Numbered from the stretch's first letter, positions 1-8,912 are shown. The stretch: 64,000 nucleotides of DNA from Acidobacteriota bacterium (GCA_013289825.1 JABCZF010000024.1:1-64000); one strand, 5' to 3'. The notes: generated by a model not told the origin, from the sequence alone. Program-made: numbers and translations.

Positions 1-221
1 TCCACTCGAGTTACAAAGAAGTCCAGAGCCAGGCATCCTGAGAAAATCAGTCCGGAGAAAATCGCAGCGGGGACAACTGCTCCCGAGTGACCTGCAAGGA
101 AGGTTTCTAGAGTGGCGCTTAGTAGCCAGATTTGGACTACCAGCAGGATAACGGTGAGCGCCATGGCCCCATCGATGGCCACTAGTCCGCGCCGCTGCTT
201 GGAGAGTTCCAGGTTGGCCAT
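1..221 (-). CDS. DUF6755-like small membrane protein (partial, runs off the window)
   Basis: The reading frame begins with ATG at 221 and is open to the window edge, giving 73 residues (MANLELSKQRRGLVAID...). Two hydrophobic segments are visible, around residues 19-43 and 50-70, so it is a small two-helix inner-membrane protein. The start lies one base beyond the stop of the Rieske gene, so it is the last visible member of the nitrate operon. From memory it resembles the short DUF6755 proteins found beside Rieske/nitrate reductase genes; the role is unknown, possibly an anchor or assembly factor. It is not in the ORF track because it is truncated by the edge. Confidence 0.65.
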   Translation of the reverse strand, partial: MANLELSKQRRGLVAIDGAMALTVILLVVQIWLLSATLETFLAGHSGAVVPAAIFSGLIFSGCLALDFFVTRV

Positions 222-222
222 G

Positions 223-729
223 TCAGCTTCCCTTCACGGCAATGGCAACTAGCTTGGTGCCCTCGCGTTCGAGAGTGATTTGTGGGAGAGGACGCGGCGG
301 AGGACCTTGCAAAACGGAACCATCTTTCACCGAGAAGAAGCCTTGATGGCACGGGCATTCGAGCCGGTCATTTTTCGCGGAGTAATATACGGCGCAGGAC
401 AAATGCGTGCACTTCTGACTGTAGGCTACGTATTCTTCCTCGCTGGTCCGAATCATGATGCAATGGTCCTGCGGTGTCGGGTAGGTGAAGAGTTTCACGC
501 CGCGAACCGGGATTTCGTCGATCTCGGCAACTTCAGCCGTTGGAAACGCAGGAGTCTTAGTAAGACGCGATTTCGCCAGAATCCAGAGGTTGCCTACGAA
601 CATCCCGAGGCTCGCGAGCGTGAGAAACTTCGTGAATTGGCGACGGGTGACGTAGCGCTCGTCGCTGGTGAACACCGAAAACTCGTCTTTCCAAAGCGGC
701 TCCTTACTGGGGTTGCGAAAAAACGGCAT
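223..729 (-). CDS. Rieske [2Fe-2S] protein with Tat-type N-terminal anchor
   Basis: A 168-aa protein. The Rieske cluster ligands are clear: CTHLSC followed about 16 residues later by CPCHQGFF (two Cys, two His). Near residue 29 a twin arginine (RRQFTKFLTLASLG) precedes a hydrophobic stretch, typical of Tat-exported, membrane-anchored Rieske proteins, so the cluster probably sits on the outer face of the inner membrane. The ORF track starts upstream at 774, but ATG 729 has a strong GGGAGGAG ribosome-binding site 5 nt away and gives a normal N-terminus. It overlaps the ferredoxin gene by 26 nt. Role inferred: electron carrier between the quinol pool or membrane module and the nitrate reductase. 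Confidence 0.85.
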   Translation of the reverse strand: MPFFRNPSKEPLWKDEFSVFTSDERYVTRRQFTKFLTLASLGMFVGNLWILAKSRLTKTPAFPTAEVAEIDEIPVRGVKLFTYPTPQDHCIMIRTSEEEYVAYSQKCTHLSCAVYYSAKNDRLECPCHQGFFSVKDGSVLQGPPPRPLPQITLEREGTKLVAIAVKGS

Positions 730-1300
730 ACGACTCCTCCCACATGTAATCCAGAACATCGAGTGAAACCGCATCTGTCTCGGCGGGAATCATCATGTGC
801 ACACGGGTCACGATCTTCTGGTTTCCGAAGTGAAATACGTTGGTTGGCTTTTCCCGCCGCTTGCCGATCTCCTCTGGCCGAACGTAGGAAAGCGCCTGGC
901 TGGGGCAAACCGTGGCACACATGGGCTTTTTGCCGACTGAAGTGCGGTCGTAGCACATGTCGCATTTCATCATCTGCTCATATTCCGGAAAGATCTTGGG
1001 AATGCCGAACGGACAGGCAAGAACACAGTTCGAGCAACCGATACACCGCGGCTTCAGAGAGGATTGGACGATGCCGTCATCGCCCTTCTTGATCGCGTCC
1101 GCGGGACACACCATGGCACAGGTCGGCTCTTCGCAGTGCCAGCAGACGTAGGCTGCGGTCGCCGTCGTTCGCTGTCGATCGATGAAGTCGAAATTGATCA
1201 TCGACTTGCCGCGATGGGTTTCACATTCCGCACAGGCTTCGACGCAAGATTGGCAGCCGATGCAGCGCGAAGGATCGACGTAGAATTCGTAACCGTGCAT
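704..1300 (-). CDS. Four-cluster 4Fe-4S ferredoxin (DmsB/NrfC/NarH-like electron-transfer subunit)
   Basis: A 198-aa protein with four cysteine clusters in the order CIGCQSCVEAC, CWHCEEPTCAMVCP, CIGCSNCVLACP and CDMCYDRT...CATVCP, the pattern of DmsB/NrfC/PhsB subunits that bind four [4Fe-4S] clusters. No signal peptide, so it is cytoplasmic or rides with its partner. Its ATG overlaps the stop of the molybdopterin subunit (TGATG), implying coupled translation and a stable complex. It most likely wires the catalytic subunit to the membrane module or the Rieske protein. Confidence 0.88.
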   Translation of the reverse strand: MHGYEFYVDPSRCIGCQSCVEACAECETHRGKSMINFDFIDRQRTTATAAYVCWHCEEPTCAMVCPADAIKKGDDGIVQSSLKPRCIGCSNCVLACPFGIPKIFPEYEQMMKCDMCYDRTSVGKKPMCATVCPSQALSYVRPEEIGKRREKPTNVFHFGNQKIVTRVHMMIPAETDAVSLDVLDYMWEESYAVFSQPQ

Positions 1301-3543
1301 CAGGCTTGGCCCTTTCTCGGTTCGGATAGGTTTCCGGTTCTATTCGAAGCGCGGGCCCCATCAGGCGGTCCGTCCGCCTTTCGAAGGCGACACGCGGATA
1401 CTTTGAACTCAGGAATCTTGCTGCGCGGGTCGAGCGTGCGGTGCGTCAGTCGATTCGCACTTCGCTCGCCAGCCCAGTGGTAAGGGATGAACACCGTATC
1501 CGGGCGAATGGTCTTGACGACCATCGCTTGCAAGGTCATGTCGTTTCGGCGGGAGGTTACCGTGACCCAGTCCCCATCCTTTATCTGATATTGCTCAGCG
1601 AGGCGCGGATGAATTTCGAGGCGCGGATTTGGGTACTGATCGACCAGAGCGCCGATGCGACGCGTTTGCGTTCCGGAGAGATACTGGCTTACCACACGAC
1701 CAGTCGTCAGATAGACCGGAAACTCTACAGAGACGGGATCGCCACTCTCACGCCACTCCGTAACGAGGAAATGGTGTTTGCCATCGGGATGGAAAGAACG
1801 TCCATCCTCGAAAAGTCGCGGAGTTCCGGGATGATCGAGCGAAGGACAGGGCCAGAAAATGCCCATGTTCTTGTCGATCTTTTCATAAGTGATACCAAAA
1901 TAGTCCGCGTGGCCGCCGCGAGAGGCTTCGCGCAGCTCTTCATAAATATCTTTCGTGGTAGCGTACGGAAAATACTTCCCCTTTCCGAGACGTTTCGCGA
2001 GTTCGCAATAGATCCAGCTATCGCCTTTGGCATTCCCGGGCGGGTCCACGGCTTTCTGGATATGAATGACGCGGCCTTCATTCGTGCAGCCGATGCCTTC
2101 CTCTTCTTCCTGCAAACTGCCGGCGAGAACCACGTCGGCGTGGTGCGCGGTCTCGGACATAAAGAAGTCCACAACACCGAAGAACTCAAGTTTCTCGAGG
2201 GCCTCCTGCGTGAACTTCGCATCGGGAAGCGAAACCAGTGGATTGAAACAGCAAGACAGCAGCGCCTTGATCTCTCCGCAGTGAATGGCTTCCATGATTT
2301 CAACGGCGGAGTAGCCGGCTGGCGGAATCTCTTCCGGCGAGATTCCCCAGACCTTCGCTGTGTGAGCGCGGGCTTTGGGATCGCTAATCGAACGCTGTCC
2401 GGGAAGTTGATCGCATTTCTGACCGTGTTCACGCCCGCCCTGGCCGTTGCCCTGCCCGGTAATCATCGCGCAGCCCGCGCCTTCGCGTCCGATGTTGCCG
2501 GTCGCCAGGCACAGGTTGATCAGCGCCAGACAGTTTTCGACGCCTTTCGATTGGTGCTCCACCCCGCGCGCGTGAAGCACAATGGCGCGCTCAGCTTTCG
2601 CGAAGAGATGTGCCGCGCGTTCGATGGACTCGGGCGGCACACCGGTCTTCTCCGCGGCCGTGCGCGGGTCCCAGGCCCGCACTGATTCCGCCACTTGTTC
2701 GAACCCCGTCGTATGCGCGGCGATAAAATCGCGGCGTTCGAGGCCGTCGCGCAGAATGACGTTCAGCAAACTCATGTACAACGCCATGTCCGTGCCTGGC
2801 CGCACGGGAAGATACATGTCCGCATTCCGGCAAATCGGCGTCATCCGCGGATCAACAATGATGAGTTTTCCGCCCGCATCGCGGCATCGCCATAAATAGT
2901 CGGTCGTGATCGGAGCACAATCGGCGACATTCGCACCGGCCACCAGCACGACTTGCGCCTTGAGAATATCGGCCCACGGTAACGGGCTGCGGTCCACGCC
3001 AAACGCCAGTTTGTACGCGGTGCCTGCAGAGACCATGCACAGCCGTCCGTTATAGTCGATGTGACGCGTGCCCAGTGCCACACGCGCGAATTTCCCGAGC
3101 AGGTAGGATTTCTCGGAAATCAGGGAGGCGCCGCCATAGATGGCCACGGAATCCTTGCCATACTTCAGTTGCACTTCTTTCAGACGAGCCACGGTGAAAT
3201 CCAGCGACTCATCCCACGTCGCCGCGCGGAATCCCTTTGGCGTGCGCAACAAGGGGTCCAGTAAGCGGTCCGGATGCCCGCCCTGCATGTAGCGCTTCAC
3301 ACCTTTCGGGCAAAGCATTCCGTGGTTGAACGGAAATTCCTCCCATGGCTCGAAACCGATCACTTGGTTGCCGCGAACCTTGAGCTGGATGCCGCACTGT
3401 TGGCCACAGAAACAGCAATGTGTTTTCACCAGGCGTTCTGCGGGGCTACGTGATTCATCTTGCCACCCGCCAGGAGGCGTGTACGCCGGATGCGGGCCAA
3501 AGCGATCGAGGAGCGATTCCAGCGATACCGGTGCTTTAGCCAC
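1300..3543 (-). CDS. Molybdopterin oxidoreductase, NasA/NarB-type nitrate reductase catalytic subunit
   Basis: A 747-aa Mo-bisMGD enzyme. An N-terminal [4Fe-4S] site (CCFCGQQCGIQL ... CPKG) is followed by the molybdopterin domains; NGRLCMVSA around residue 165 carries the likely Mo-ligating Cys, as in assimilatory NasA/NapA enzymes. A C-terminal molydopterin-dinucleotide-binding domain is present (VYLTTGRVVSQY, HPRLAEQ, DWVTVTSRR). No Tat signal, so cytoplasmic. The track start (3654) would overlap the upstream gene by 119 nt; GTG 3543 has an AGGGAG site 7 nt upstream and overlaps the upstream stop as GTGGCTAA. The NarK neighbour supports nitrate as substrate, but formate dehydrogenase-like or other oxyanion activity cannot be excluded by reading alone. 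Confidence 0.85.
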   Translation of the reverse strand: MAKAPVSLESLLDRFGPHPAYTPPGGWQDESRSPAERLVKTHCCFCGQQCGIQLKVRGNQVIGFEPWEEFPFNHGMLCPKGVKRYMQGGHPDRLLDPLLRTPKGFRAATWDESLDFTVARLKEVQLKYGKDSVAIYGGASLISEKSYLLGKFARVALGTRHIDYNGRLCMVSAGTAYKLAFGVDRSPLPWADILKAQVVLVAGANVADCAPITTDYLWRCRDAGGKLIIVDPRMTPICRNADMYLPVRPGTDMALYMSLLNVILRDGLERRDFIAAHTTGFEQVAESVRAWDPRTAAEKTGVPPESIERAAHLFAKAERAIVLHARGVEHQSKGVENCLALINLCLATGNIGREGAGCAMITGQGNGQGGREHGQKCDQLPGQRSISDPKARAHTAKVWGISPEEIPPAGYSAVEIMEAIHCGEIKALLSCCFNPLVSLPDAKFTQEALEKLEFFGVVDFFMSETAHHADVVLAGSLQEEEEGIGCTNEGRVIHIQKAVDPPGNAKGDSWIYCELAKRLGKGKYFPYATTKDIYEELREASRGGHADYFGITYEKIDKNMGIFWPCPSLDHPGTPRLFEDGRSFHPDGKHHFLVTEWRESGDPVSVEFPVYLTTGRVVSQYLSGTQTRRIGALVDQYPNPRLEIHPRLAEQYQIKDGDWVTVTSRRNDMTLQAMVVKTIRPDTVFIPYHWAGERSANRLTHRTLDPRSKIPEFKVSACRLRKADGPPDGARASNRTGNLSEPRKGQA

Positions 3544-5770
3544 GCGAATTCTCCCTAAGGCGGAGTTGCGCAAGGGAGAGCGATTTTCGTTTGCACGCCG
3601 GACACAGTTCCTGCCAGCTTCCGCCCGGGCCTTCCATGCGGTAATCGAATCCAACCTGCGGAAGGACGCGCTTCAAATCTTCGATGTGCATTTTGGAAGC
3701 AAACCGCTCACCGCAGCGCTTGCAAAGCGCGGGCTCGCCCGTTTCCCCTGCCGCCTGGTAGAACTTCACACCGAGCTGCGCGGGACGCTGGAAAATATGA
3801 AAAAACTTTCCGAATGGAAGATACAGCAGAGCGGCAATCACCGTGATGGCGTGCAGAATTGCCAAGAAGCTGTAGAACTCCCCGCGCAGCCAGTTTTGCG
3901 AAACCGTGAGCGCAAGTCCGGTCACAGAGATCGCGAATAGCATAATGATCGGAAGAAAATCCAGTGCAAAGGACTGCACTGCTTGAGCGCCTCTATCGCG
4001 AAAACGTCTCCACAACGAAAGAGCAATTCCACCGAGAACCAGAATTGCCGAGATATCCAAACCATGAAACAAGAGTTCCGCAAGCAGCGTATGCAGGCGA
4101 AATGACTGCACCGGAAAGCCGTAGAGCAGCACAACGTACGTGTCTTGATCCGTGGGCAGCGTCTGGAACGAGATCCAGCCGAAAACCAATGGAAAAGTGA
4201 TGAGTACGGCGAGAATACATCCCCAGAAGAGCAGTTGGTGCATCCACCATCGCAGCGTCGAACGGCGGCGAATGAAGGTTTGGGCTGCAAGGTGCGTGGC
4301 AGCCACGCGCACAAGCCGCGCCGTCCCGAGAAAGATACCCGCCTCGCGGAAAAGCTGCCATCCCCGTTCCCAATACACCCGCGTCGGGGGTTTATCGAGC
4401 CACACGCGATAGTGGTAGACGACGCCCCAGGTCGCAAAGATGGTAGCGAACGTGTAGATCACCAGGGCTGGATCAAAGTTTTGGAGATTGCGCGAGCCGA
4501 CAACGATGGCGGCAACCAGTAAGCCGGTGAAGAGTGTGGCCGTGACGCCCGCGCGAATGCGGTCCGCCGTCCGGGTAAGCGATGTCGGCAGAGTCAGCTC
4601 GGCGGTCTGTTGTCTGGTCAGGAAGACCGCCGCATTGGTGCGCCACAGAATGGCGGAAAGAAAAGCCAGGAGAGTGAAGCCAGGCCAAATGGTGTGCAGG
4701 TGATCGCGGAAAAACCCCAATAGCAACGGTGGAAAGAATCCTCCCAGCCCACCCATAGCGCCAACTAGGCCGGTAACCGTCCCCACCTCTTTTGGAAAGT
4801 ATTGCGGCACTAACTTGAAGACTGCGCCGTTACCTATGCCCAACAAAAACGCGCAGCCGAGCGCGCCTACGGTGAACGGCAACATTGCAGGCCAAGACAT
4901 CAACAAGGCGAATGGAATAATTCCGAGGAAGACAGCTTGAAGAACGCGAGCGCCTCCGATCTTATCCGATAACCAGCCTCCTAGCGGACGAGCGAGGGTC
5001 GCTAATACTACAAAACCTGCTGTACGGAGGCCCGCGTCCGCAGGTTTTAACCCAAACTGGTCCTTGAGCAAGACCGGCAGGTATATCGAAAACGCGACGA
5101 ATCCTCCGAAGGTTAAGAAATAAAATAACGAGAGCACCCAGGACAGACGTTCGCGCCAGAAGAGCTGGAGCATCGAGCCCAGGCCGGAGGGCCGCACCGT
5201 CTCGGGTGAATTGCGAGCAAGGAGAAAGAATGCGACTCCCCAAATGACCATCAAAGCCGCCATGCCCCGAAAAATATTCTGCCATCCGACGACCACAGCC
5301 AGGACCGGCCCGAGAAATACGGCAGCGGATTGCCCGATGTTGCCCAGCCCGTAAATGCCCAGTGCGCCGCCTTGTTTTTCAGGTGGGAACCAGCGGGAAA
5401 CGAATCCCACTCCGACCGCGAACGAACTTCCGGCGATGCCCAGAAAAAACGCGACGTACAGTAACTTCTTGTAGCTCGGGACAAGCGGCACCATGCAAGC
5501 GGGCACGGCGACCAGAATCATTAGCAGCGCAAAGACTATTCTGCCGCCGAAGCGGTCCGCGAGCATTCCCGTCACGATGCGCAGCAAAGCTCCGAGAAGA
5601 ACGGGTACGGCCACAAGAAACGCCGTTTGCGTTGCCGTGAGGTGGAAGGCTTCACGGAAACGCGGAGCGAACGCACTAATCAGTCCCCAAACGGCGAAGC
5701 AAAAGGCAAAGGAGACTGTTCCCAGAGCTAACTGCAGATTTGGTCGAGAAGTGGCTGGGGTCCTGTTCAT
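3536..5770 (-). CDS. NarK-type nitrate/nitrite MFS transporter fused to a cytochrome-b-like membrane module and C-terminal zinc-ribbon-like tail
   Basis: A 744-aa fusion. Residues 1 to ~400 are a 12-helix MFS transporter of NarK type (GMLADRFGGRIV, GNGAVFKLVPQYFP, GLVGAMGGLGGF). Residues ~430-690 add about six helices with histidines placed like haem ligands of NarI/HdrE-like cytochromes (RWWMHQLLF, RLHTLLAELLFHG, AILHAITV, KFFHIFQRP). The tail has CKRC ... CPAC, a metal or Fe-S knuckle. Track start 5872 is probably too long: ATG 5770 follows GGAGCAGGG and begins just before the first NarK helix. It is the first gene of the operon. The fusion would physically join nitrate import to quinol oxidation. 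Confidence 0.82.
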   Translation of the reverse strand: MNRTPATSRPNLQLALGTVSFAFCFAVWGLISAFAPRFREAFHLTATQTAFLVAVPVLLGALLRIVTGMLADRFGGRIVFALLMILVAVPACMVPLVPSYKKLLYVAFFLGIAGSSFAVGVGFVSRWFPPEKQGGALGIYGLGNIGQSAAVFLGPVLAVVVGWQNIFRGMAALMVIWGVAFFLLARNSPETVRPSGLGSMLQLFWRERLSWVLSLFYFLTFGGFVAFSIYLPVLLKDQFGLKPADAGLRTAGFVVLATLARPLGGWLSDKIGGARVLQAVFLGIIPFALLMSWPAMLPFTVGALGCAFLLGIGNGAVFKLVPQYFPKEVGTVTGLVGAMGGLGGFFPPLLLGFFRDHLHTIWPGFTLLAFLSAILWRTNAAVFLTRQQTAELTLPTSLTRTADRIRAGVTATLFTGLLVAAIVVGSRNLQNFDPALVIYTFATIFATWGVVYHYRVWLDKPPTRVYWERGWQLFREAGIFLGTARLVRVAATHLAAQTFIRRRSTLRWWMHQLLFWGCILAVLITFPLVFGWISFQTLPTDQDTYVVLLYGFPVQSFRLHTLLAELLFHGLDISAILVLGGIALSLWRRFRDRGAQAVQSFALDFLPIIMLFAISVTGLALTVSQNWLRGEFYSFLAILHAITVIAALLYLPFGKFFHIFQRPAQLGVKFYQAAGETGEPALCKRCGERFASKMHIEDLKRVLPQVGFDYRMEGPGGSWQELCPACKRKSLSLAQLRLRENSRG

Positions 5771-5984
5771 CCCTGCTCCACGCAGCCCTCCGGTAGTCAG
5801 GAAGGAGTGAGTTCGGACTTGCGCTCGTTGGAAGGGAGCTTCAGCATACATCTCGCGCTGCCCTCCAGACAAACTGAAAGTTACTGCTGAAGTGTCGGCA
5901 CCTTAAGGAATCTTAACTGGCACGCCCACGACCTGTGGCTGTTTCTGCGCCTAGCTGGGCTGAAAGACGAACGTACCGAGAATG

Positions 5985-6004
5985 TTGATCGCATAAATCG
6001 TCAA
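5985..6004. promoter_or_regulatory. Inverted repeat upstream of the nitrate operon, possible operator
   Basis: The 20-bp segment TTGATCG-N6/7-CGTCAA is an imperfect inverted repeat in the 320-bp gap between the nitrate operon and the ClC gene. Half-sites resemble those of Crp/FNR proteins, but the spacing does not fit the canonical 14-bp FNR site. The rest of the gap shows no clear gene or promoter. Confidence 0.2.
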
Positions 6005-6090
6005 TTCCGATCCTCTAATTCCGTGCGCGTTCCCACGGAAGTGCCGTCGAGTTGCTCAGATGGAGTGTGATCCGGCAAGCCTTGATGGTT

Positions 6091-7968
6091 TCAACCCACG
6101 GAAGGATCTTCAGAATTGTCAGAGCCGCTGGTAGCCGGCGAAAGAAACCGTAGTTTCAGGGGCCGCTCCCGCCGGATCTCCTCCTCCAAGTGGCGGCCAC
6201 GCGCTTTGAGCAAATCTTCCAGCGCGATCAACCCCAAAAATTCCCCGGTTCCAGGCTCGACCACCGGCATTCTTGTAAACCCTTTCTCGGCCATTCTGTA
6301 GACTACGACACGTAGTGGTTCGTCGGGGTAGGCTGCGACTGTTTCACGTCGGACGATTTCACTCAGGGGACGCTGCAACGCGGCCTGCCCCCCGTCGGCA
6401 ACGCGTTTGCGGACATCGTCGCGTGTTAGCACGCCTACGAACTGGCCCGCCGCGTTGACCACCGGCAGCAGCCGCTGGCTCCGCCGATGATTCGTCCGAA
6501 GGGACTGTTGCAATTCTCCGAGCGTAGTCGTCGCGGACAACACCACCACCGTAGTGCGCATCACTTCGCGGACAAAAAGAATCTCCAGCGGATCGACCGC
6601 ATATTCTCGGCTCAAGTGATAACCACGGCGCGCTACCTTTTCGGTCAAGATCGATCTTTTCAGCGTGAGTACCGTGAATGCGTGAGCGATCACACTGGCA
6701 ACCAGCAACGGCAAAAAAACGTTTCCGTCGTGTGTCAACTCAAACGCAAATACGATGCTCGTGAACGGCGAACGCATGGTGCCACCCAACACCGCGCCCA
6801 TGCTGATCAATGGCCAGAATCCCGCGCCTTCGTTAGGAAGGAACATGGCTTCAAGGCCTCCAAGTGCTCCACCCATCATCAGCAACGGCGCCAAAACGCC
6901 GCCGGATGTCCCCGAGCCAAGCGATACCGCCCAGATGAACCATTTCACCAGCAAGACGCCCAGTATCACGTGCGTCGTCACGCTGCCTTGCAGCAATCCG
7001 CCGATGGTGTCGTATCCCACGCCCAGCGCCTGCGGAAAAATCAATCCGCCCAAGCCAATCGCCAGCCCGCCAATCATAGGCCACCACATCCAGTGAATTG
7101 GCAAGCGCTGGAATGCGTCCTCCGCGGCGTAAACCGACATGGTAAGCAGAGCCGACAACACTCCGGCCAGCAAACCTACCAGAACACATCCCAAAAGACC
7201 TTGCGGCCCGATGAACAGCGGGTGTTCCGGAACTGGAAACAATGGTCCAAGTCCCAAGAGATAACGCCTCAGCACGGCTGCCATTGCGCTAGCCAATGCC
7301 ACGGGAACCAGGCTGCGGGGTTTCCACTCGAAGAGAAGAAGTTCCACCGCGAGCAGCACGGAGGCCACCGGGGCCGCGAACGTCGCCGACATCCCAGCCG
7401 CGGCCCCCGCCACCAACAGGGTCTTGCGCTCAGCGCTCGTCAGGTGGAACAGTTGCGCAATCATCGAGCCGATAGCGCCACCCGTCATGATGATGGGCCC
7501 CTCGGCGCCAAAGGGCCCGCCAGAACCAATCGAGATCGCCGAGGAAATCGGCTTGAGCAATGCGACTTTTGGCTCGACACGGCTCCCGTTAATCAGGATC
7601 GCTTCGATGGCCTCGGGAATCCCGTGTCCCCGGATTCGCTCCGATCCATAGCGGGCCATCAAGCCAATTATCAGCGCGCCGCCAACGGGCACCAGCACCG
7701 CAAAGATTCCCAGGTGATTCCCTGAGGGCGATACCAAGGCCGTGCTCCATCGCCCGAAATAAAAAAGATTTGTGAACAGTCCGATCAGTCGCAGCAGTGC
7801 CAAAGCAACAAACGCGGCAACAACTCCGATGGCCAGTGCCAGCCCAGAGATCGGCAAAAGTCGTGTCGTCGCCGTGAAGTCGCCAAGCAGGTTCAACGAT
7901 TTGCCGTGCTCGCTGTACCCTGATTTCCTCTTGCCGGGCTCCGCATCTGTTTCGGTAGGATTACCCAT
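6091..7968 (-). CDS. ClC-family chloride channel/antiporter with C-terminal CBS pair
   Basis: A 625-aa protein: N-terminal ClC membrane domain (residues ~35-455) then two CBS domains (~470-595). Selectivity-filter motifs are visible: GSGGPFGAEGP, where the Glu corresponds to the gating Glu of H+/Cl- exchangers, and GSGTSGGVLAP. It moves Cl- (or a similar anion) across the inner membrane; the CBS pair probably senses adenine nucleotides. It lies just downstream of a broken marR gene on the same strand, so it may once have been its regulatory target. Nitrate transport by a ClC is also possible given the adjacent nitrate operon, but there is no direct evidence. Confidence 0.92.
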   Translation of the reverse strand: MGNPTETDAEPGKRKSGYSEHGKSLNLLGDFTATTRLLPISGLALAIGVVAAFVALALLRLIGLFTNLFYFGRWSTALVSPSGNHLGIFAVLVPVGGALIIGLMARYGSERIRGHGIPEAIEAILINGSRVEPKVALLKPISSAISIGSGGPFGAEGPIIMTGGAIGSMIAQLFHLTSAERKTLLVAGAAAGMSATFAAPVASVLLAVELLLFEWKPRSLVPVALASAMAAVLRRYLLGLGPLFPVPEHPLFIGPQGLLGCVLVGLLAGVLSALLTMSVYAAEDAFQRLPIHWMWWPMIGGLAIGLGGLIFPQALGVGYDTIGGLLQGSVTTHVILGVLLVKWFIWAVSLGSGTSGGVLAPLLMMGGALGGLEAMFLPNEGAGFWPLISMGAVLGGTMRSPFTSIVFAFELTHDGNVFLPLLVASVIAHAFTVLTLKRSILTEKVARRGYHLSREYAVDPLEILFVREVMRTTVVVLSATTTLGELQQSLRTNHRRSQRLLPVVNAAGQFVGVLTRDDVRKRVADGGQAALQRPLSEIVRRETVAAYPDEPLRVVVYRMAEKGFTRMPVVEPGTGEFLGLIALEDLLKARGRHLEEEIRRERPLKLRFLSPATSGSDNSEDPSVG

Positions 7969-7994
7969 GTTTTGTCACGCACTCTCCGTCTTGG

Positions 7995-8336
7995 TTAATC
8001 CCGCCCCGGATGGAGGTCCTGGGACTGACACGGGTTCACCACGAGCAGGCGCCGGTCTTTCTGCCCGCGGCTCCGTCGCACATAGCCGTGCTTCTCCAGC
8101 CGGTCAACCAGTTCGACAGCACTGTGATGTTTCAGCGCCATGCGCGATGCAAGCAGCCGGACCGTGGTCTAGTCGTTTCTTGGCAGCCCACGAATCGCCA
8201 GCAGTATTAGATATTGTTGCGGTCAAAGGCCCGTCCTGCGCGCTATATCGTCTGCACCGCAGTGAAATCTCCGGATGCGGGAGCGCAGTTTCCGCGAAGA
8301 GCTGGTACTCCCTTGCGCTGATCCCGATGTCACCAT
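7995..8336 (-). pseudogene. MarR-family regulator, broken by two in-frame stops and loss of the C-terminus
   Basis: Read from ATG 8336 in one frame, the translation carries the MarR helix-turn-helix and wing (TTVRLLASRMALKHHSA, VELVDRLEKHGYVRRSRG, DRRLLVVN) and a recognisable dimerisation helix region (PQQYLILLAIRGLP). Two in-frame stops interrupt it (after ...ARRTGL and after ...GLPRND), the N-terminal ~15 residues look frameshifted (REYQLFAET is in another frame), and the family-typical C-terminal helices are missing before the stop at 7995. The ORF track shows only shadows here. It lies between DUF488 and the ClC gene. Confidence 0.75.
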
Positions 8337-8343
8337 GACATTA

Positions 8344-8358
8344 TATCGTGATGCGATA
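8344..8358. promoter_or_regulatory. TATCG-N5-CGATA palindrome, probable operator of the adjacent marR pseudogene
   Basis: The perfect inverted repeat TATCGTGATGCGATA sits 8 bp upstream of the start codon of the marR pseudogene and after the DUF488 stop. Symmetric ~15-bp A/T-ended palindromes next to marR genes are usual autoregulatory sites of that family. With the regulator broken, the site may be an orphan or be read by a paralogue. Confidence 0.45.
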
Positions 8359-8381
8359 CTTAGGGCCAGCGTGCGAGGACC

Positions 8382-8912
8382 TCAGCGTTTGGCTTTATCG
8401 AGAGGGTAAATGATGCGGCCGTCCAACACTCTTAGAAAAGAAGTGAGCGAATGAATCTGGGTACGCTTCCTGCTCATAATGTCGTCAACCTCGATGCCGC
8501 GTACCGTCAGCGCATCGGCGATGAGCGAACGGTGGCAACGCCACGGAACCGCCTCCGCGCACATAATCGCGCTCCGCTTCTCCGCGGCCATTTTCATCAA
8601 TCGATGTAATCCCGCTGCAAACTCGGAAGTCTGCATATAATCCGCGAAGCCACGAAATGAGGAGTTGCGCCAGCCCATGTTCGGCGAATCCCGTCGCGCA
8701 TGGCGCAAGCCCCCGAGCTTTCGCAAGTGCACGTAGCCAATCCTCGCGGCCCGCAACTTTTTCGACAGGGTCTCCCGGTTGAACTGAGGGTTGCGTCTCG
8801 ATCGGGGGATACTGCGTACGTCTATGACGCGCTTGATGCGGTGCGCCCGCAGAAGCTCTAGGAACTCTTTCCATGTGCGGTTGGAATGCCCAATGGTCAG
8901 GACCGAGAGCAT
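8382..8912 (-). CDS. DUF488 family protein
   Basis: A 176-aa protein with the family hallmarks: TIGHSNRTW at the N-terminus, IDVRSIPRSRRNPQFNRETL, a GGLR segment, and MCAEAVPWRCHRSLIAD near residue 135. DUF488 proteins are small, Cys-containing cytoplasmic proteins without an agreed function. ATG 8912 is chosen because it begins at the conserved start and has GGAG 8 nt upstream; the longer GTG start at 8963 overlaps the cupin stop (GTGA) and cannot be excluded. Likely co-transcribed with the cupin gene. Confidence 0.85.
   Translation of the reverse strand: MLSVLTIGHSNRTWKEFLELLRAHRIKRVIDVRSIPRSRRNPQFNRETLSKKLRAARIGYVHLRKLGGLRHARRDSPNMGWRNSSFRGFADYMQTSEFAAGLHRLMKMAAEKRSAIMCAEAVPWRCHRSLIADALTVRGIEVDDIMSRKRTQIHSLTSFLRVLDGRIIYPLDKAKR

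Noticed and set aside
1441-2685. 414-aa plus-strand ORF
   Set aside because: It is antisense to the nitrate reductase gene, with no motif and no ribosome-binding site; a high-GC shadow.
5985-6004. FNR-type site before the nitrate operon
   Set aside because: Half-sites resemble FNR but the spacing is wrong; listed only as an inverted repeat.
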